Shown here piece after piece: positions 48,721 through 56,949 of a stretch of DNA of 64,000 nt. Origin of the DNA: Mycolicibacterium nivoides. Its GTDB lineage: Bacteria; Actinomycetota; Actinomycetes; Mycobacteriales; Mycobacteriaceae. The stretch lies in the NCBI RefSeq assembly GCF_003855255.1, contig NZ_CP034072.1, positions 5,630,296 through 5,694,295 of the forward strand. The letters are read 5' to 3'. Each line of letters starts with the position of its first letter. Position 1 is the first letter of the stretch. The notes under the pieces were generated by a model. It saw only the letters and a list, made by a program, of their open reading frames with translations, was not told where the DNA came from and searched no databases. Both the position numbers and the translations under genes were made by a program.

Positions 48721-48796
48721 TTAGGGGGGTGGACATTAGGGGATTGACGCCACTAGGGGTTCAATCACGGGCCCAGGGGATCCCAGCAGTTAGGGT
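48721..48796. promoter_or_regulatory. TTAGGGG repeats in the divergent Rv0340-like / Hsp70-like promoter region
   Basis: TTAGGGG occurs at 48721 and 48736, CTAGGGG at 48753, and TTAGGGT at 48790. They lie 90-165 bp from the Rv0340-like start and 35-110 bp from the Hsp70-like start, so they could control both directions. They match the repeats upstream of iniB. Confidence 0.45.
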
Positions 48797-48829
48797 GAGG
48801 TTCGGCCGAGACAACAGGAGTGACGCCTG

Positions 48830-50611
48830 ATGACCGACTCACTGGGGTTGTCGATCGGGATGACCAACCTGGCGGCAGCCCGCGAAGGCCGCCAACCGGT
48901 GATCCGCCGATCGATCTTCACCTTGCACAACGACCGTGCTCCAGATGTGGGCGAATACACCGGCAGCGGATTGCCGCTGGCCGGATTCGTCGAGCGGGTC
49001 GGCGACCCGGTGCCCCTGGTCGCCGCGGACGGGTCCCAGCACCGCGGAGAACTGGTGCTGGCCGAGGCACTGGACGTGATGGCCCGAGCCGCGGGAGGCG
49101 GCTCCCCGGTCGCCATCGCCGTGCCTGCGCACTGGGGTCCGAGCACCGTCGGTGCGTTGCGCGGCGCGATCCGGCACAAGCCCGCACTGTCACCTGGCGG
49201 CGTGCCGCCGGCGCTGGTGCCCGACTCTCTCACCGCGCTGGCGGCCCTCCGCGCCGATCCCGGGCTCCCCACCGAAGGTGTCGTGGTGCTGTGCGATTTC
49301 GGCGGCAGCGGCACGAGCGTCACGCTGGCCGACGCCGGCGCGGGTTTCGCCACCATCGGGCAGACGGTCCGTTATCCCGATTTCTCCGGCGACCAGATCG
49401 ACCAGGCGTTGCTCAACCATGTACTCAGCGGGATCGCGGCCGCCAACGACGCCGATCCGGCGGGCACCGCAGCGGTCGGTTCGCTGGCGCGGCTGCGGGC
49501 CGAGTGCCGTCAGGCCAAGGAGCGGCTGTCGGCCGAAACGGCGACCTCCATTCCCACCGAGCTGCCCGGATTCAATTCCGAGTTCAGGGTGACCCGCCCC
49601 GAACTCGACCAACTCATGTCCGCGCCTTTGGCGGGCCTGCTGGATGTCGTCGAAGACACGTTGCAGCGCAACAACATTGCGTTGTCGAGTGTGAACGCGG
49701 TAGCGACCGTGGGCGGCGGCGCGGCGATCCCGTTGGTGACCCAGCGGGTGTCGGAGCGGTTGCGCGCACCGGTGGTGACAACCCAGCGACCCCAACTGGA
49801 TGTGGCCGTCGGGGCCGCCCTGGTCGCCGAGCGCGTCGCGGAGGCCGGCGCGGCGACGGGCATGGCTCCCGCAGTGGCGGCCGCAGATGCACCAACGGGT
49901 TTGGCTCCCGAGGTGGCCGCCGCCGACGCGCCAACGGGCATGGCCCCGACGAGTCTGGGTCCGGCAGCCGGTGCCGACTCGGGGAATTTCGGCGCCCTGG
50001 CCTGGTCGCAGGATGACGCACCCGGCAATGAGCCGGTGCCGTACGCGGGCGGCGAATACGAGACTCCCGCAGACATGACGGCGGCACGGCCACCGGTGGA
50101 ATTCAGCCACGACGAAGAGATGATCGACGCCGGACCGGCGCCGCTCCCCTGGTACAAACGCCCCCCGATCCTGTTCGGGGCAGCGGCCGCGGCCGCCCTG
50201 CTGGCCGCCGGTGGACTCGCGGTGACTTTGACCAGCTCCGAAGGGGATTCGACTCCGGTCACCGAAACCAGTACCACCTACTCGATGGGTCCGTCGCCCG
50301 AAGGCCCGCCGCCCGAGCCGGTCACCACCGTGACCGAGGGGCCCGACGGCGTCAAGACCACCACTGTCGTGGTGCCGCCCCCGCCGCCGGAGACGACGAC
50401 GTCGCCACCGGAAACCACCACGACGACCAGCCCGACCACCACAACGACGACCACGACCACCACGCCGTCTACAACCACGACGACCCGCACCACGACCACC
50501 ACGACGCAACCGCCGACGACAACGACGCAGCCCCCGACGACGACGCAACCGCCGACCACCACCCAGCCGCCGGTCACGACCACTGCGGCAGAGGGCGGCG
50601 GCGGCGCCTAG
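48830..50611 (+). CDS. Membrane-anchored Hsp70-like protein with Thr-rich tail (paralogue 2)
   Basis: This is a 593-residue protein. Residues 1-330 are an Hsp70/actin-like domain very similar to paralogue 1 (VGDPVPLVAADGS, VPAHWG, CDFGGSGTSVTLADAGAGFATIGQT). The phosphate-1 loop is LGLSIGMTNL, again lacking the usual Asp. A short repeat (AADAPTGMAP / AADAPTGLAP) follows, then PLPWYKRPPILFG and one membrane helix, and a poly-Thr/Pro tail ending AAEGGGGA. It is 10 bp upstream of the regulator gene, so the two are co-transcribed. In M. tuberculosis no such gene is recalled between Rv0339c and Rv0340; this needs a genome comparison. It may couple envelope state to the regulator (inference). Confidence 0.8.
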   Translation: MTDSLGLSIGMTNLAAAREGRQPVIRRSIFTLHNDRAPDVGEYTGSGLPLAGFVERVGDPVPLVAADGSQHRGELVLAEALDVMARAAGGGSPVAIAVPAHWGPSTVGALRGAIRHKPALSPGGVPPALVPDSLTALAALRADPGLPTEGVVVLCDFGGSGTSVTLADAGAGFATIGQTVRYPDFSGDQIDQALLNHVLSGIAAANDADPAGTAAVGSLARLRAECRQAKERLSAETATSIPTELPGFNSEFRVTRPELDQLMSAPLAGLLDVVEDTLQRNNIALSSVNAVATVGGGAAIPLVTQRVSERLRAPVVTTQRPQLDVAVGAALVAERVAEAGAATGMAPAVAAADAPTGLAPEVAAADAPTGMAPTSLGPAAGADSGNFGALAWSQDDAPGNEPVPYAGGEYETPADMTAARPPVEFSHDEEMIDAGPAPLPWYKRPPILFGAAAAAALLAAGGLAVTLTSSEGDSTPVTETSTTYSMGPSPEGPPPEPVTTVTEGPDGVKTTTVVVPPPPPETTTSPPETTTTTSPTTTTTTTTTTPSTTTTTRTTTTTTQPPTTTTQPPTTTQPPTTTQPPVTTTAAEGGGGA

Positions 50612-50621
50612 GCCGGCACCG

Positions 50622-53129
50622 ATGACCGACCCGGCGCCGGAGCCCGTTCCGGAGCTTCCGTTGGCTGCCCGATCGGCGATCGATGAGGTGCTGACCGACC
50701 CGGCTGCTCCGGTCAAGCTGTTGGTGTCCGGCGGCATCGGAACCGGGAAGAGCACAGTGCTCGCCGCGGTCCGCAACGCGCTGCGGGAGGCCGGCCGCGT
50801 CGTGTTGACCCGTGCGCCCCGGCCGGGTGACGCACCTGAGTCCGCGTTCGTCGTCGACGACGCGCACTTTCTCGCCGACAGTGAAATCGACTGCCTTGCA
50901 GAGAAAGTCGCCGATCCGGCGGCGACCGTCGTGGTGGCCTGCGAGCCGCTGACCCACCGCATGCCGTTGGTCACGTTGGCCACCGCGCTGGAGCGGGAGA
51001 ACCCGGTGGTACGGCTCGGGCCCATCCCGACAGCCGAGGTGGGCCGGACCCTGAGCACGGCACTGGGAGCCCCGGCAACCCCGGAGACCGTCAGATCGGT
51101 GTTGGGCGCGACTGCCGGATTGCCATTTCTGTTGCGCGCCGAGGCGGATGCGGTCGATGCACCGGCCGACGCCGCCCGGTTCGCGTTGTTGCAACGGCTG
51201 CGCAGAGTTGACGACGACACCCGCGACGCGCTGCTGATCCTGTCGTTGAGCCACGATCTCGGTCCCGACGACGTGGCGGCGGCGCTGCGGTTGACCGGTA
51301 CCGAGGCGGCCGCACTGGTGGATCGGGCTCGGGCCGGTGGGTTGGTGGAACCGTCACATGACCGGCGGTTCGTACGGATGGTTCACGAATCACTGGCCCA
51401 GATCGCGGGCGCCGCTCGCCACCACGAGATCGAATCCTCTCTTCTCTCTTCACAACTCGAGCTGTCCACTTTGTCGGCCGACCTCGCCGTGCGGCTGGCC
51501 GAGCACGGATTGCGCGACGACCGACTGGCCGAGGCGCTCGCTGAGCACGCCGCCCACAACCGCGCCCGGCCCGCGCGGGCGGCCCGGCTCTACCGGGCCG
51601 CGGTCACGGCCGGCGCTGCGGCGGTGAGCACCCGGCTGGCCGATGCACTGGCGCTGGCCGGCGACTGCACCACCGCGGCCCGGATGGCCGACGAACTGCT
51701 CGGCTCCGAGGACCCGGCCGAACGGGCGACCGCGGTGCGGATCGCGGCCAGTGTCGCCGTGCACGACGGCGGCGCGGCCCAGGCCGCCGACCTGTTCCGG
51801 TGGCTCGGCCCGTACCCGGACGTCCTGGTCAGTTCGGCGAGCACGACCGCCTTCCTCGCGGCGGGTGACGGCGAGGCCGCGCGGGCGTCTGCGAGTACCG
51901 AGGCGGCCGGGCCGCCCACCTCGACGGCACGGGCGGCCCGCAGCCTCGCCGAAGGTTTGGTGCTGTCACTGGATCAGCCGTTCGCGGTGACCGTGGCCCG
52001 GCTGGGGCAGGCCGTCACATCCGAATATCAGGCCGCCGGCGTCGCCCCCGATACCCCGGCGGCGTTGGTGACGCTCGCGGCTCTGCACGGCGGCGATTCG
52101 GTGCGGGCACGCAGTGTGATCAGCCGGGCGGTCCGGGCCGGCGCGGCGGGTGACGAAGTTTTCAGTGCGGCTCGACACCGCCTGCTGCTGGGCTGGGTGA
52201 AGATGCAGGACGGTCAGCTCGGCGCGGCCGGCGCGGACGCTGCCGCCGCCGAATCGGGCGAGGATCTGCATCGGCGCGACGCCTTGTGGGCCGCCGCGCT
52301 GCGTACCGCGATCGCCCGGCGCAGCGGGGACAGCGGCGCGGTGCAGAAGCACTGGTACGCGGCGGTGGAGGTGCTCGCCGAGTATTCGATAGACCTGTTC
52401 TCCCTGCTGCCGCTCGGCGAGTTGTGGGTGGCCGGCGCCCGCATGCGCCAGGTCGACCGGCTGGAACACCCGCTGTCCGAGGCGTGGGACCTGCTTGCAG
52501 CGCTCGGCAACCCGGTGCTGTGGTCGGTGCCGCTGCACTGGGCGGGTGTGCACGCCGGGATTCTGGCCAACTCCCCCGGGGCGGTCGCCCCACATGGTCA
52601 GGCCCTGACGGCTGCCGCCGGACAGAGTGCCTTCGCCCGGGCACTGGCCAACGGTGGGCGCACCTGGTTGCGGGTGCTGGCCAACCACGTCGACATCGAC
52701 GAGGTCACGGCCGCGGCGCGGGCACTGTCTCAGTTCGGCCTGACCTGGGATGGCACCCGGTTGGCGAGCCAGGCCGCGCTGCAGACCCCGGATGCGCGCG
52801 TGTCCCAGGCGATGCTGCAGCTGGCCCGCGATCTCAAGCAGACCAGTGCGGTCGAGGATGTCGAGGTCGCCTCAATGGTGTCGACGTCCCCGGCGGCCGC
52901 CGCCGCCACGCCCGCGCAGGGTCGGGCGTCGACCAAGTTGTCCGACCGCGAGCGGGAGGTGGCCGAACTGCTGCTGCTCGGGATGCCCTACCGCGATATC
53001 GGCAGCCAGCTGTTCATCTCGGCGAAGACCGTCGAGCATCACGTGGCCCGGATTCGGCGGCGTCTCGGAGCCGAGTCGCGCACCGAAATGTTGTCCATGT
53101 TGCGGGCGATGCTGGCGCCGCAGGGCTGA
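50622..53129 (+). CDS. iniR: LuxR-family regulator with N-terminal P-loop ATPase (Rv0339c/IniR-like)
   Basis: This is an 835-residue protein. Walker A is GGIGTGKST at residues 37-45, a Walker B-like VVDDAH at 77-82, a long helical/TPR-like middle, and a C-terminal LuxR HTH (LSDREREVAELLLLGMPYRDIGSQLF...TVEHHVARIRRRL). Domain order and place next to the Rv0340-like and iniB genes match M. tuberculosis Rv0339c, described as the activator of iniBAC. It is co-transcribed with the Hsp70-like gene just upstream and divergent from Rv0340-like/iniBAC. The symbol is used by orthology; I am sure of the family and fairly sure of the orthology. Confidence 0.85.
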   Translation: MTDPAPEPVPELPLAARSAIDEVLTDPAAPVKLLVSGGIGTGKSTVLAAVRNALREAGRVVLTRAPRPGDAPESAFVVDDAHFLADSEIDCLAEKVADPAATVVVACEPLTHRMPLVTLATALERENPVVRLGPIPTAEVGRTLSTALGAPATPETVRSVLGATAGLPFLLRAEADAVDAPADAARFALLQRLRRVDDDTRDALLILSLSHDLGPDDVAAALRLTGTEAAALVDRARAGGLVEPSHDRRFVRMVHESLAQIAGAARHHEIESSLLSSQLELSTLSADLAVRLAEHGLRDDRLAEALAEHAAHNRARPARAARLYRAAVTAGAAAVSTRLADALALAGDCTTAARMADELLGSEDPAERATAVRIAASVAVHDGGAAQAADLFRWLGPYPDVLVSSASTTAFLAAGDGEAARASASTEAAGPPTSTARAARSLAEGLVLSLDQPFAVTVARLGQAVTSEYQAAGVAPDTPAALVTLAALHGGDSVRARSVISRAVRAGAAGDEVFSAARHRLLLGWVKMQDGQLGAAGADAAAAESGEDLHRRDALWAAALRTAIARRSGDSGAVQKHWYAAVEVLAEYSIDLFSLLPLGELWVAGARMRQVDRLEHPLSEAWDLLAALGNPVLWSVPLHWAGVHAGILANSPGAVAPHGQALTAAAGQSAFARALANGGRTWLRVLANHVDIDEVTAAARALSQFGLTWDGTRLASQAALQTPDARVSQAMLQLARDLKQTSAVEDVEVASMVSTSPAAAAATPAQGRASTKLSDREREVAELLLLGMPYRDIGSQLFISAKTVEHHVARIRRRLGAESRTEMLSMLRAMLAPQG

Positions 53130-53215
53130 GAGCTCTACCACAGTCCTCTCCAAGTTAGGTAAGCCTCGGTAGCGGCACGAAACACGTAAATGTCACTATG
53201 AGCTGAAGGAAGCTA

Positions 53216-53258
53216 AGTTACCGACGGGTAACTAGGCCTAAGTTACCGTCGGGTAACT
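53216..53258. promoter_or_regulatory. Two tandem 18-bp palindromes upstream of etfD
   Basis: AGTTACCGACGGGTAACT (53216-53233) and AGTTACCGTCGGGTAACT (53241-53258) are near-identical, each with perfect AGTTACC/GGTAACT arms, 25 bp apart start to start. The second ends 20 bp before the etfD start codon. This is the format of a TetR-type dimer site in two copies. A fatty-acid catabolism regulator is a reasonable guess because EtfD serves beta-oxidation. Confidence 0.75.
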
Positions 53259-53278
53259 CGCGAAATGGAGGCGTTTCT

Positions 53279-56200
53279 GTGGAGAGTCTCGAACACACCC
53301 TGACTCTGTCACGGCTGATTATCGGTCTGCTCGCCACGCTCGTAGTGCTGGCGTTCGCCGCCAAGCGCGTGCTGTGGCTGACCAAGCTGATCAGCTCCGG
53401 GCAGAAGGTTGGCGATGAGCGTGGCCGCAAGGACCATCTGGTCCAGCGCTTCCTCAACCAGAACAAGGAAGTCTTCGCCCAGTCGAAGCTGCTGAAGTGG
53501 TCGATCCCCGGTATCGCGCACTTCTTCACGATGTGGGGCTTCTTCGTCCTCGCCACCGTGTACCTCGAGGCCTACGGGGTGCTGTTCAACCCCGAGTTCC
53601 ACATCCCGTTCGTCGGCCGCTGGGCGGTACTGGGCTTCCTGCAGGACTTCTTCGCCGTCGCCGTGCTGGCCGGCATCATCGTCTTCGCGATCATCCGCAT
53701 CCGTAAGAACCCCGAGCAGCTGGGCCGCGAGTCGCGCTTCTACGGCTCGCACAACGGCGGCGCCTGGACGATCCTGATCATGATCTTCCTGGTCATCGCG
53801 ACCTATGCGGTGTTCCGTGGTGCTGCCGTCAACGTGCTGGGCGAGAACTTCCCGTACCAGTCGGGCGCCTTCTTCTCCGACGGCATGGCCGCGCTGCTGG
53901 CTCCGCTGGGCCACACCGCCAATGTCTGGCTGGAGAGCATCGCATTGCTCGCCCACCTCGGCGTCATGCTGGCCTTCCTGCTGATCGTGCTGCACTCCAA
54001 GCACCTGCACATCGGCCTGGCCCCCATCAACGTCACGTTCAAGCGCCTGCCTGACGGCCTCGGCCCGCTGCTGCCGATGGAATACAAGGGCGAGAAGATC
54101 GACTTCGAGGACCCCGCCGAAGACGCGGTGTTCGGCAAGGGCCGGATCGAGGACTTCACCTGGAAGGCCAACCTCGACATGGCGACCTGTACCGAGTGCG
54201 GTCGCTGCCAGTCGCAGTGCCCGGCCTGGAACACCGGTAAGCCGCTGTCCCCCAAGCTCGTGATGATGAACCTGCGCGACCACCTGTTCGCGAAGGCCCC
54301 GTACATCATCGAAGGCAAGACGATGCCCGAGGAGGGCTCGGTCGACTTCGCCAAGCTGGGTGACAGCCTGCACGGCCACGGTGTGCCCGAAGACGGCTTC
54401 GCCCGCATCGAGGGCTCCGGACCCGAGCAGGCGCTGCGCCCGCTGGTCGGCACCGCCGAGCAGGGCGGCGTCATCGACCCCGACGTGCTGTGGTCCTGCA
54501 CCAACTGTGGTGCCTGCGTCGAGCAGTGCCCGGTCGACATCGAGCACATCGACCACATCGTCGACATGCGCCGCTACCAGGTCATGGTCGAGTCGGAGTT
54601 CCCCGGGGAGCTCGGCGTGCTGTTCAAGAACCTGGAGACCAAGGGCAACCCCTGGGGCCAGAACGCCAAGGACCGCACCAACTGGATCGACGAGGTCGAC
54701 TTCGACGTGCCGGTCTACGGCGAGGACGTCGAGAGCTTCGACGGCTTCGAGTACCTGTTCTGGGTCGGTTGTGCCGGCGCCTACGAGGACCGCGCCAAGA
54801 AGACCACCAAGGCCGTCGCCGAACTGCTGGCGGCCTCGGGCGTGAAGTTCCTGGTGCTGGGCACCGGTGAGACCTGCACGGGTGACTCGGCTCGCCGATC
54901 CGGCAACGAGTTCCTGTTCCAGCAGCTGGCCGCGCAGAACGTCGAGACCATCAACGAGCTGTTCGAGGGTGTCGAGACGGTCGACCGCAAGATCGTGGTC
55001 ACCTGCCCGCACTGCTTCAACACGATCGGCCGCGAGTACCCGCAGCTGGGCGCCAACTACACCGTGGTGCACCACACGCAGCTGCTCAACCGCCTGGTCC
55101 GGGACAAGAAGCTGGTGCCGGTCAAGTCCACCGGCGGCCCCGAGGTCACCTACCACGACCCGTGCTTCCTCGGCCGTCACAACAAGGTCTACGAGGCTCC
55201 GCGTGAGCTGGTCGAGGCCTCCGGCGTGACGCTGAAGGAAATGCCCCGCCACGCCGACCGCGGCCTGTGCTGTGGTGCCGGTGGCGCGCGGATGTGGATG
55301 GAAGAGCACATCGGCAAGCGCGTGAACGTCGAGCGCACCGAAGAGGCGATGGACACCGCCTCGACCATCGCGACCGGCTGCCCGTTCTGCCGCGTGATGA
55401 TCACCGACGGTGTCGACGACGTGGCCGCTGCCCGCAACGTCGAGAAGGCCGAAGTGCTCGACGTCGCCCAGCTGCTGCTGAACTCGCTGGACAAGAGCGC
55501 CGTCAAGCTGCCCGAAAAGGGCACTGCGGCCAAGGAATCCGAGAAACGGGCCGAGGCACGCGCCGAGGCTGAGGCCAAAGCCGAAGCCGCGGCGGCGGCT
55601 GCCGCACCGGCGGTCGAGGAAATCGCAGAAGAGGCACCGGCCGCGGCCACCACTGCCGAAGCCAAGCCGGTGACCGGTTTGGGTATGGCGGGCGCCGCCA
55701 AGCGCCCCGGCGCCAAGAAGGCGGCCCCGGCCGCCGAGGCCTCAGCCGCCCCGGCTGCGGCAGCGGCACCGGTCAAGGGTCTGGGCATGGCCGGCGGCGC
55801 GAAGCGTCCTGGTGCCAAGAAGACCGCGGCTCCGGCCGCCTCTGCTGCCGAGGCTCCGGCCGCTCCGGCTGCTCCGGTCAAGGGCCTGGGCATCGCCGGC
55901 GGCGCGAAGCGTCCTGGCCCGAAGAAGGCTGCGGCTCCCGCCGCCGAGGCCGCTCAGGCCGCCGAGGCTCCCGCTGCACCGGCGGCACCTGCGGCACCGG
56001 TCAAGGGCCTGGGCATGGCGGCCGGCGCGAAGCGTCCTGGTGCCAAGAAGGCGGCTCCGGCAGCATCGGCCGCACCCGCCGCACCCGCCGCACCCGCGGC
56101 TCCGGCTGCTGAGGCACCTGCCGCTGCACCTGCGGAACCGGCCAAGCCGGAACCGCCGGTGGTCGGTCTGGGGATCGCCGCAGGCGCGCGTCGCCCGGGT

Positions 56201-56380
56201 GCCAAGAAGGCTGCCCCGGCTGCGCCCGCCGCTCCCGCGGCACCTGCGGCTCCCGCTGCCGAGCCGACACCGGAACCGGCCGCCCCGGCAGCTGAGAAGC
56301 CTGCCGAACCCGCCAAGCCGGAACCGCCGGTCGTGGGTCTGGGCATGAAAGCCGGCGTCAAGCGTCCCGGTAAGCGCTGA
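53279..56380 (+). CDS. etfD: EtfD: membrane iron-sulfur oxidoreductase for electron-transfer flavoprotein
   Basis: This is a 1,033-residue protein. Five hydrophobic segments in the first 240 residues form a NarI-like heme-binding membrane part. Two 4Fe-4S ferredoxin motifs follow (CTECGRCQSQCP near 304, CTNCGACVEQCP near 406), then two heterodisulfide-reductase-type CCG segments (near 495 and CCGAGGARMW near 664). M. tuberculosis Rv0338c is known as EtfD, which passes electrons from acyl-CoA dehydrogenases via EtfAB to the quinone pool. The last 290 residues are an Ala/Pro-rich tail with six GLG[MI]xxGxKRPG repeats. GTG 53279 has GGAGG 8 bp upstream. It is clearly longer than the M. tuberculosis protein (about 880), mainly in this tail. 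Confidence 0.92.
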   Translation: MESLEHTLTLSRLIIGLLATLVVLAFAAKRVLWLTKLISSGQKVGDERGRKDHLVQRFLNQNKEVFAQSKLLKWSIPGIAHFFTMWGFFVLATVYLEAYGVLFNPEFHIPFVGRWAVLGFLQDFFAVAVLAGIIVFAIIRIRKNPEQLGRESRFYGSHNGGAWTILIMIFLVIATYAVFRGAAVNVLGENFPYQSGAFFSDGMAALLAPLGHTANVWLESIALLAHLGVMLAFLLIVLHSKHLHIGLAPINVTFKRLPDGLGPLLPMEYKGEKIDFEDPAEDAVFGKGRIEDFTWKANLDMATCTECGRCQSQCPAWNTGKPLSPKLVMMNLRDHLFAKAPYIIEGKTMPEEGSVDFAKLGDSLHGHGVPEDGFARIEGSGPEQALRPLVGTAEQGGVIDPDVLWSCTNCGACVEQCPVDIEHIDHIVDMRRYQVMVESEFPGELGVLFKNLETKGNPWGQNAKDRTNWIDEVDFDVPVYGEDVESFDGFEYLFWVGCAGAYEDRAKKTTKAVAELLAASGVKFLVLGTGETCTGDSARRSGNEFLFQQLAAQNVETINELFEGVETVDRKIVVTCPHCFNTIGREYPQLGANYTVVHHTQLLNRLVRDKKLVPVKSTGGPEVTYHDPCFLGRHNKVYEAPRELVEASGVTLKEMPRHADRGLCCGAGGARMWMEEHIGKRVNVERTEEAMDTASTIATGCPFCRVMITDGVDDVAAARNVEKAEVLDVAQLLLNSLDKSAVKLPEKGTAAKESEKRAEARAEAEAKAEAAAAAAAPAVEEIAEEAPAAATTAEAKPVTGLGMAGAAKRPGAKKAAPAAEASAAPAAAAAPVKGLGMAGGAKRPGAKKTAAPAASAAEAPAAPAAPVKGLGIAGGAKRPGPKKAAAPAAEAAQAAEAPAAPAAPAAPVKGLGMAAGAKRPGAKKAAPAASAAPAAPAAPAAPAAEAPAAAPAEPAKPEPPVVGLGIAAGARRPGAKKAAPAAPAAPAAPAAPAAEPTPEPAAPAAEKPAEPAKPEPPVVGLGMKAGVKRPGKR
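55660..56377 (+). repeat. Six-copy GLGMxxGxKRPG repeat in the EtfD tail
   Basis: Six copies of a 12-residue core (GLGMAGAAKRPG, GLGMAGGAKRPG, GLGIAGGAKRPG, GLGMAAGAKRPG, GLGIAAGARRPG, GLGMKAGVKRPG) are separated by 20-40 residues of Ala/Pro/Glu-rich spacer. Each copy is preceded by P-V-K/V or similar and most are followed by AKKAAP. The last copy is the protein C-terminus. Confidence 0.85.
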
Positions 56381-56394
56381 GCAAGTCCCTAACG

Positions 56395-56435
56395 CACCGA
56401 ACGGCCATCTCCACCAAGGAGGTGGCCGTTCGGTG
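56395..56435. terminator. Bidirectional terminator between etfD and the small exported-protein gene
   Basis: CACCGAACGGCCATCTCC pairs with the segment ending GGCCGTTCGGTG at 56435 over 18 bp with one wobble and a very short loop. It lies 15 bp after the etfD stop and 12 bp after the stop of the convergent gene. Confidence 0.8.
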
Positions 56436-56446
56436 TATCTGGGGTA

Positions 56447-56695
56447 TCAGCTGCCGCTGCCGCCGAAAGGCTTGGCCTTGACCGCGGGCGCCGCGACGAC
56501 GGGGGCGATCGTGCCGGTGTAGGTGACGGTCGTGGTTTCGCCGAGGGTCATCGATCCGCCGGAGACCACGGTTGCGGGGCCCTGCTGCTGCGCCCCGCCG
56601 AGGGTCGCAGCGAGGACACCCATCGCGACGAGGGCGCTGCCGCCGAGGGCCGCGGCCAGGGTGTTGGCTCGGAAGATGCTGGTGGTTCGTGCCAT
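56447..56695 (-). CDS. Small exported protein of unknown function
   Basis: This is an 82-residue protein: a short basic N-terminus (MARTTSIFR), a hydrophobic signal or anchor (TLAAALGGSALVAMGVLAATLGG), then a short secreted part rich in Thr, Val and Ala (GGSMTLGETTTVTYTGTIAPVVAAPAVKAKPFGGSGS). ATG 56695 is preferred to the in-frame TTG 56707. It is divergent from aspC with a 254-bp gap that holds no other ORF of note. No family recognised; the small-secreted-protein layout is common in mycobacteria. Confidence 0.6.
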   Translation of the reverse strand: MARTTSIFRANTLAAALGGSALVAMGVLAATLGGAQQQGPATVVSGGSMTLGETTTVTYTGTIAPVVAAPAVKAKPFGGSGS

Positions 56696-56949
56696 GGGAA
56701 TTGCCAATCGTGTTGAACTGTTGCCAACTCAAATACCCTTTGACCTGGGTAAATCGCCGGCCGGTTGTGTTCCAGCCATGGTTGCGCAGGTTTTTGCACG
56801 GCGCGCGGCCACCCAAGGGAATCCACAGCTGGTTGCCATAGGAATGGCAGGAAAGTCCACATATGCCGGGCCCTGGCAAATCGGCGGACTTGTGGCGGCG
56901 GCCACCTGTGGATCGGCAAATTCCAAAATCAGTGGACGGTGATGAGACC

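Noticed and set aside
49190..51220. 676-codon minus-strand ORF opposite the Hsp70-like and regulator genes
   Set aside because: Antisense shadow, rich in Arg and Gly, covering two genes with clear domain motifs on the other strand.
53309..55309. 666-codon minus-strand ORF opposite etfD
   Set aside because: Antisense shadow; the plus strand encodes unmistakable ferredoxin and CCG motifs.
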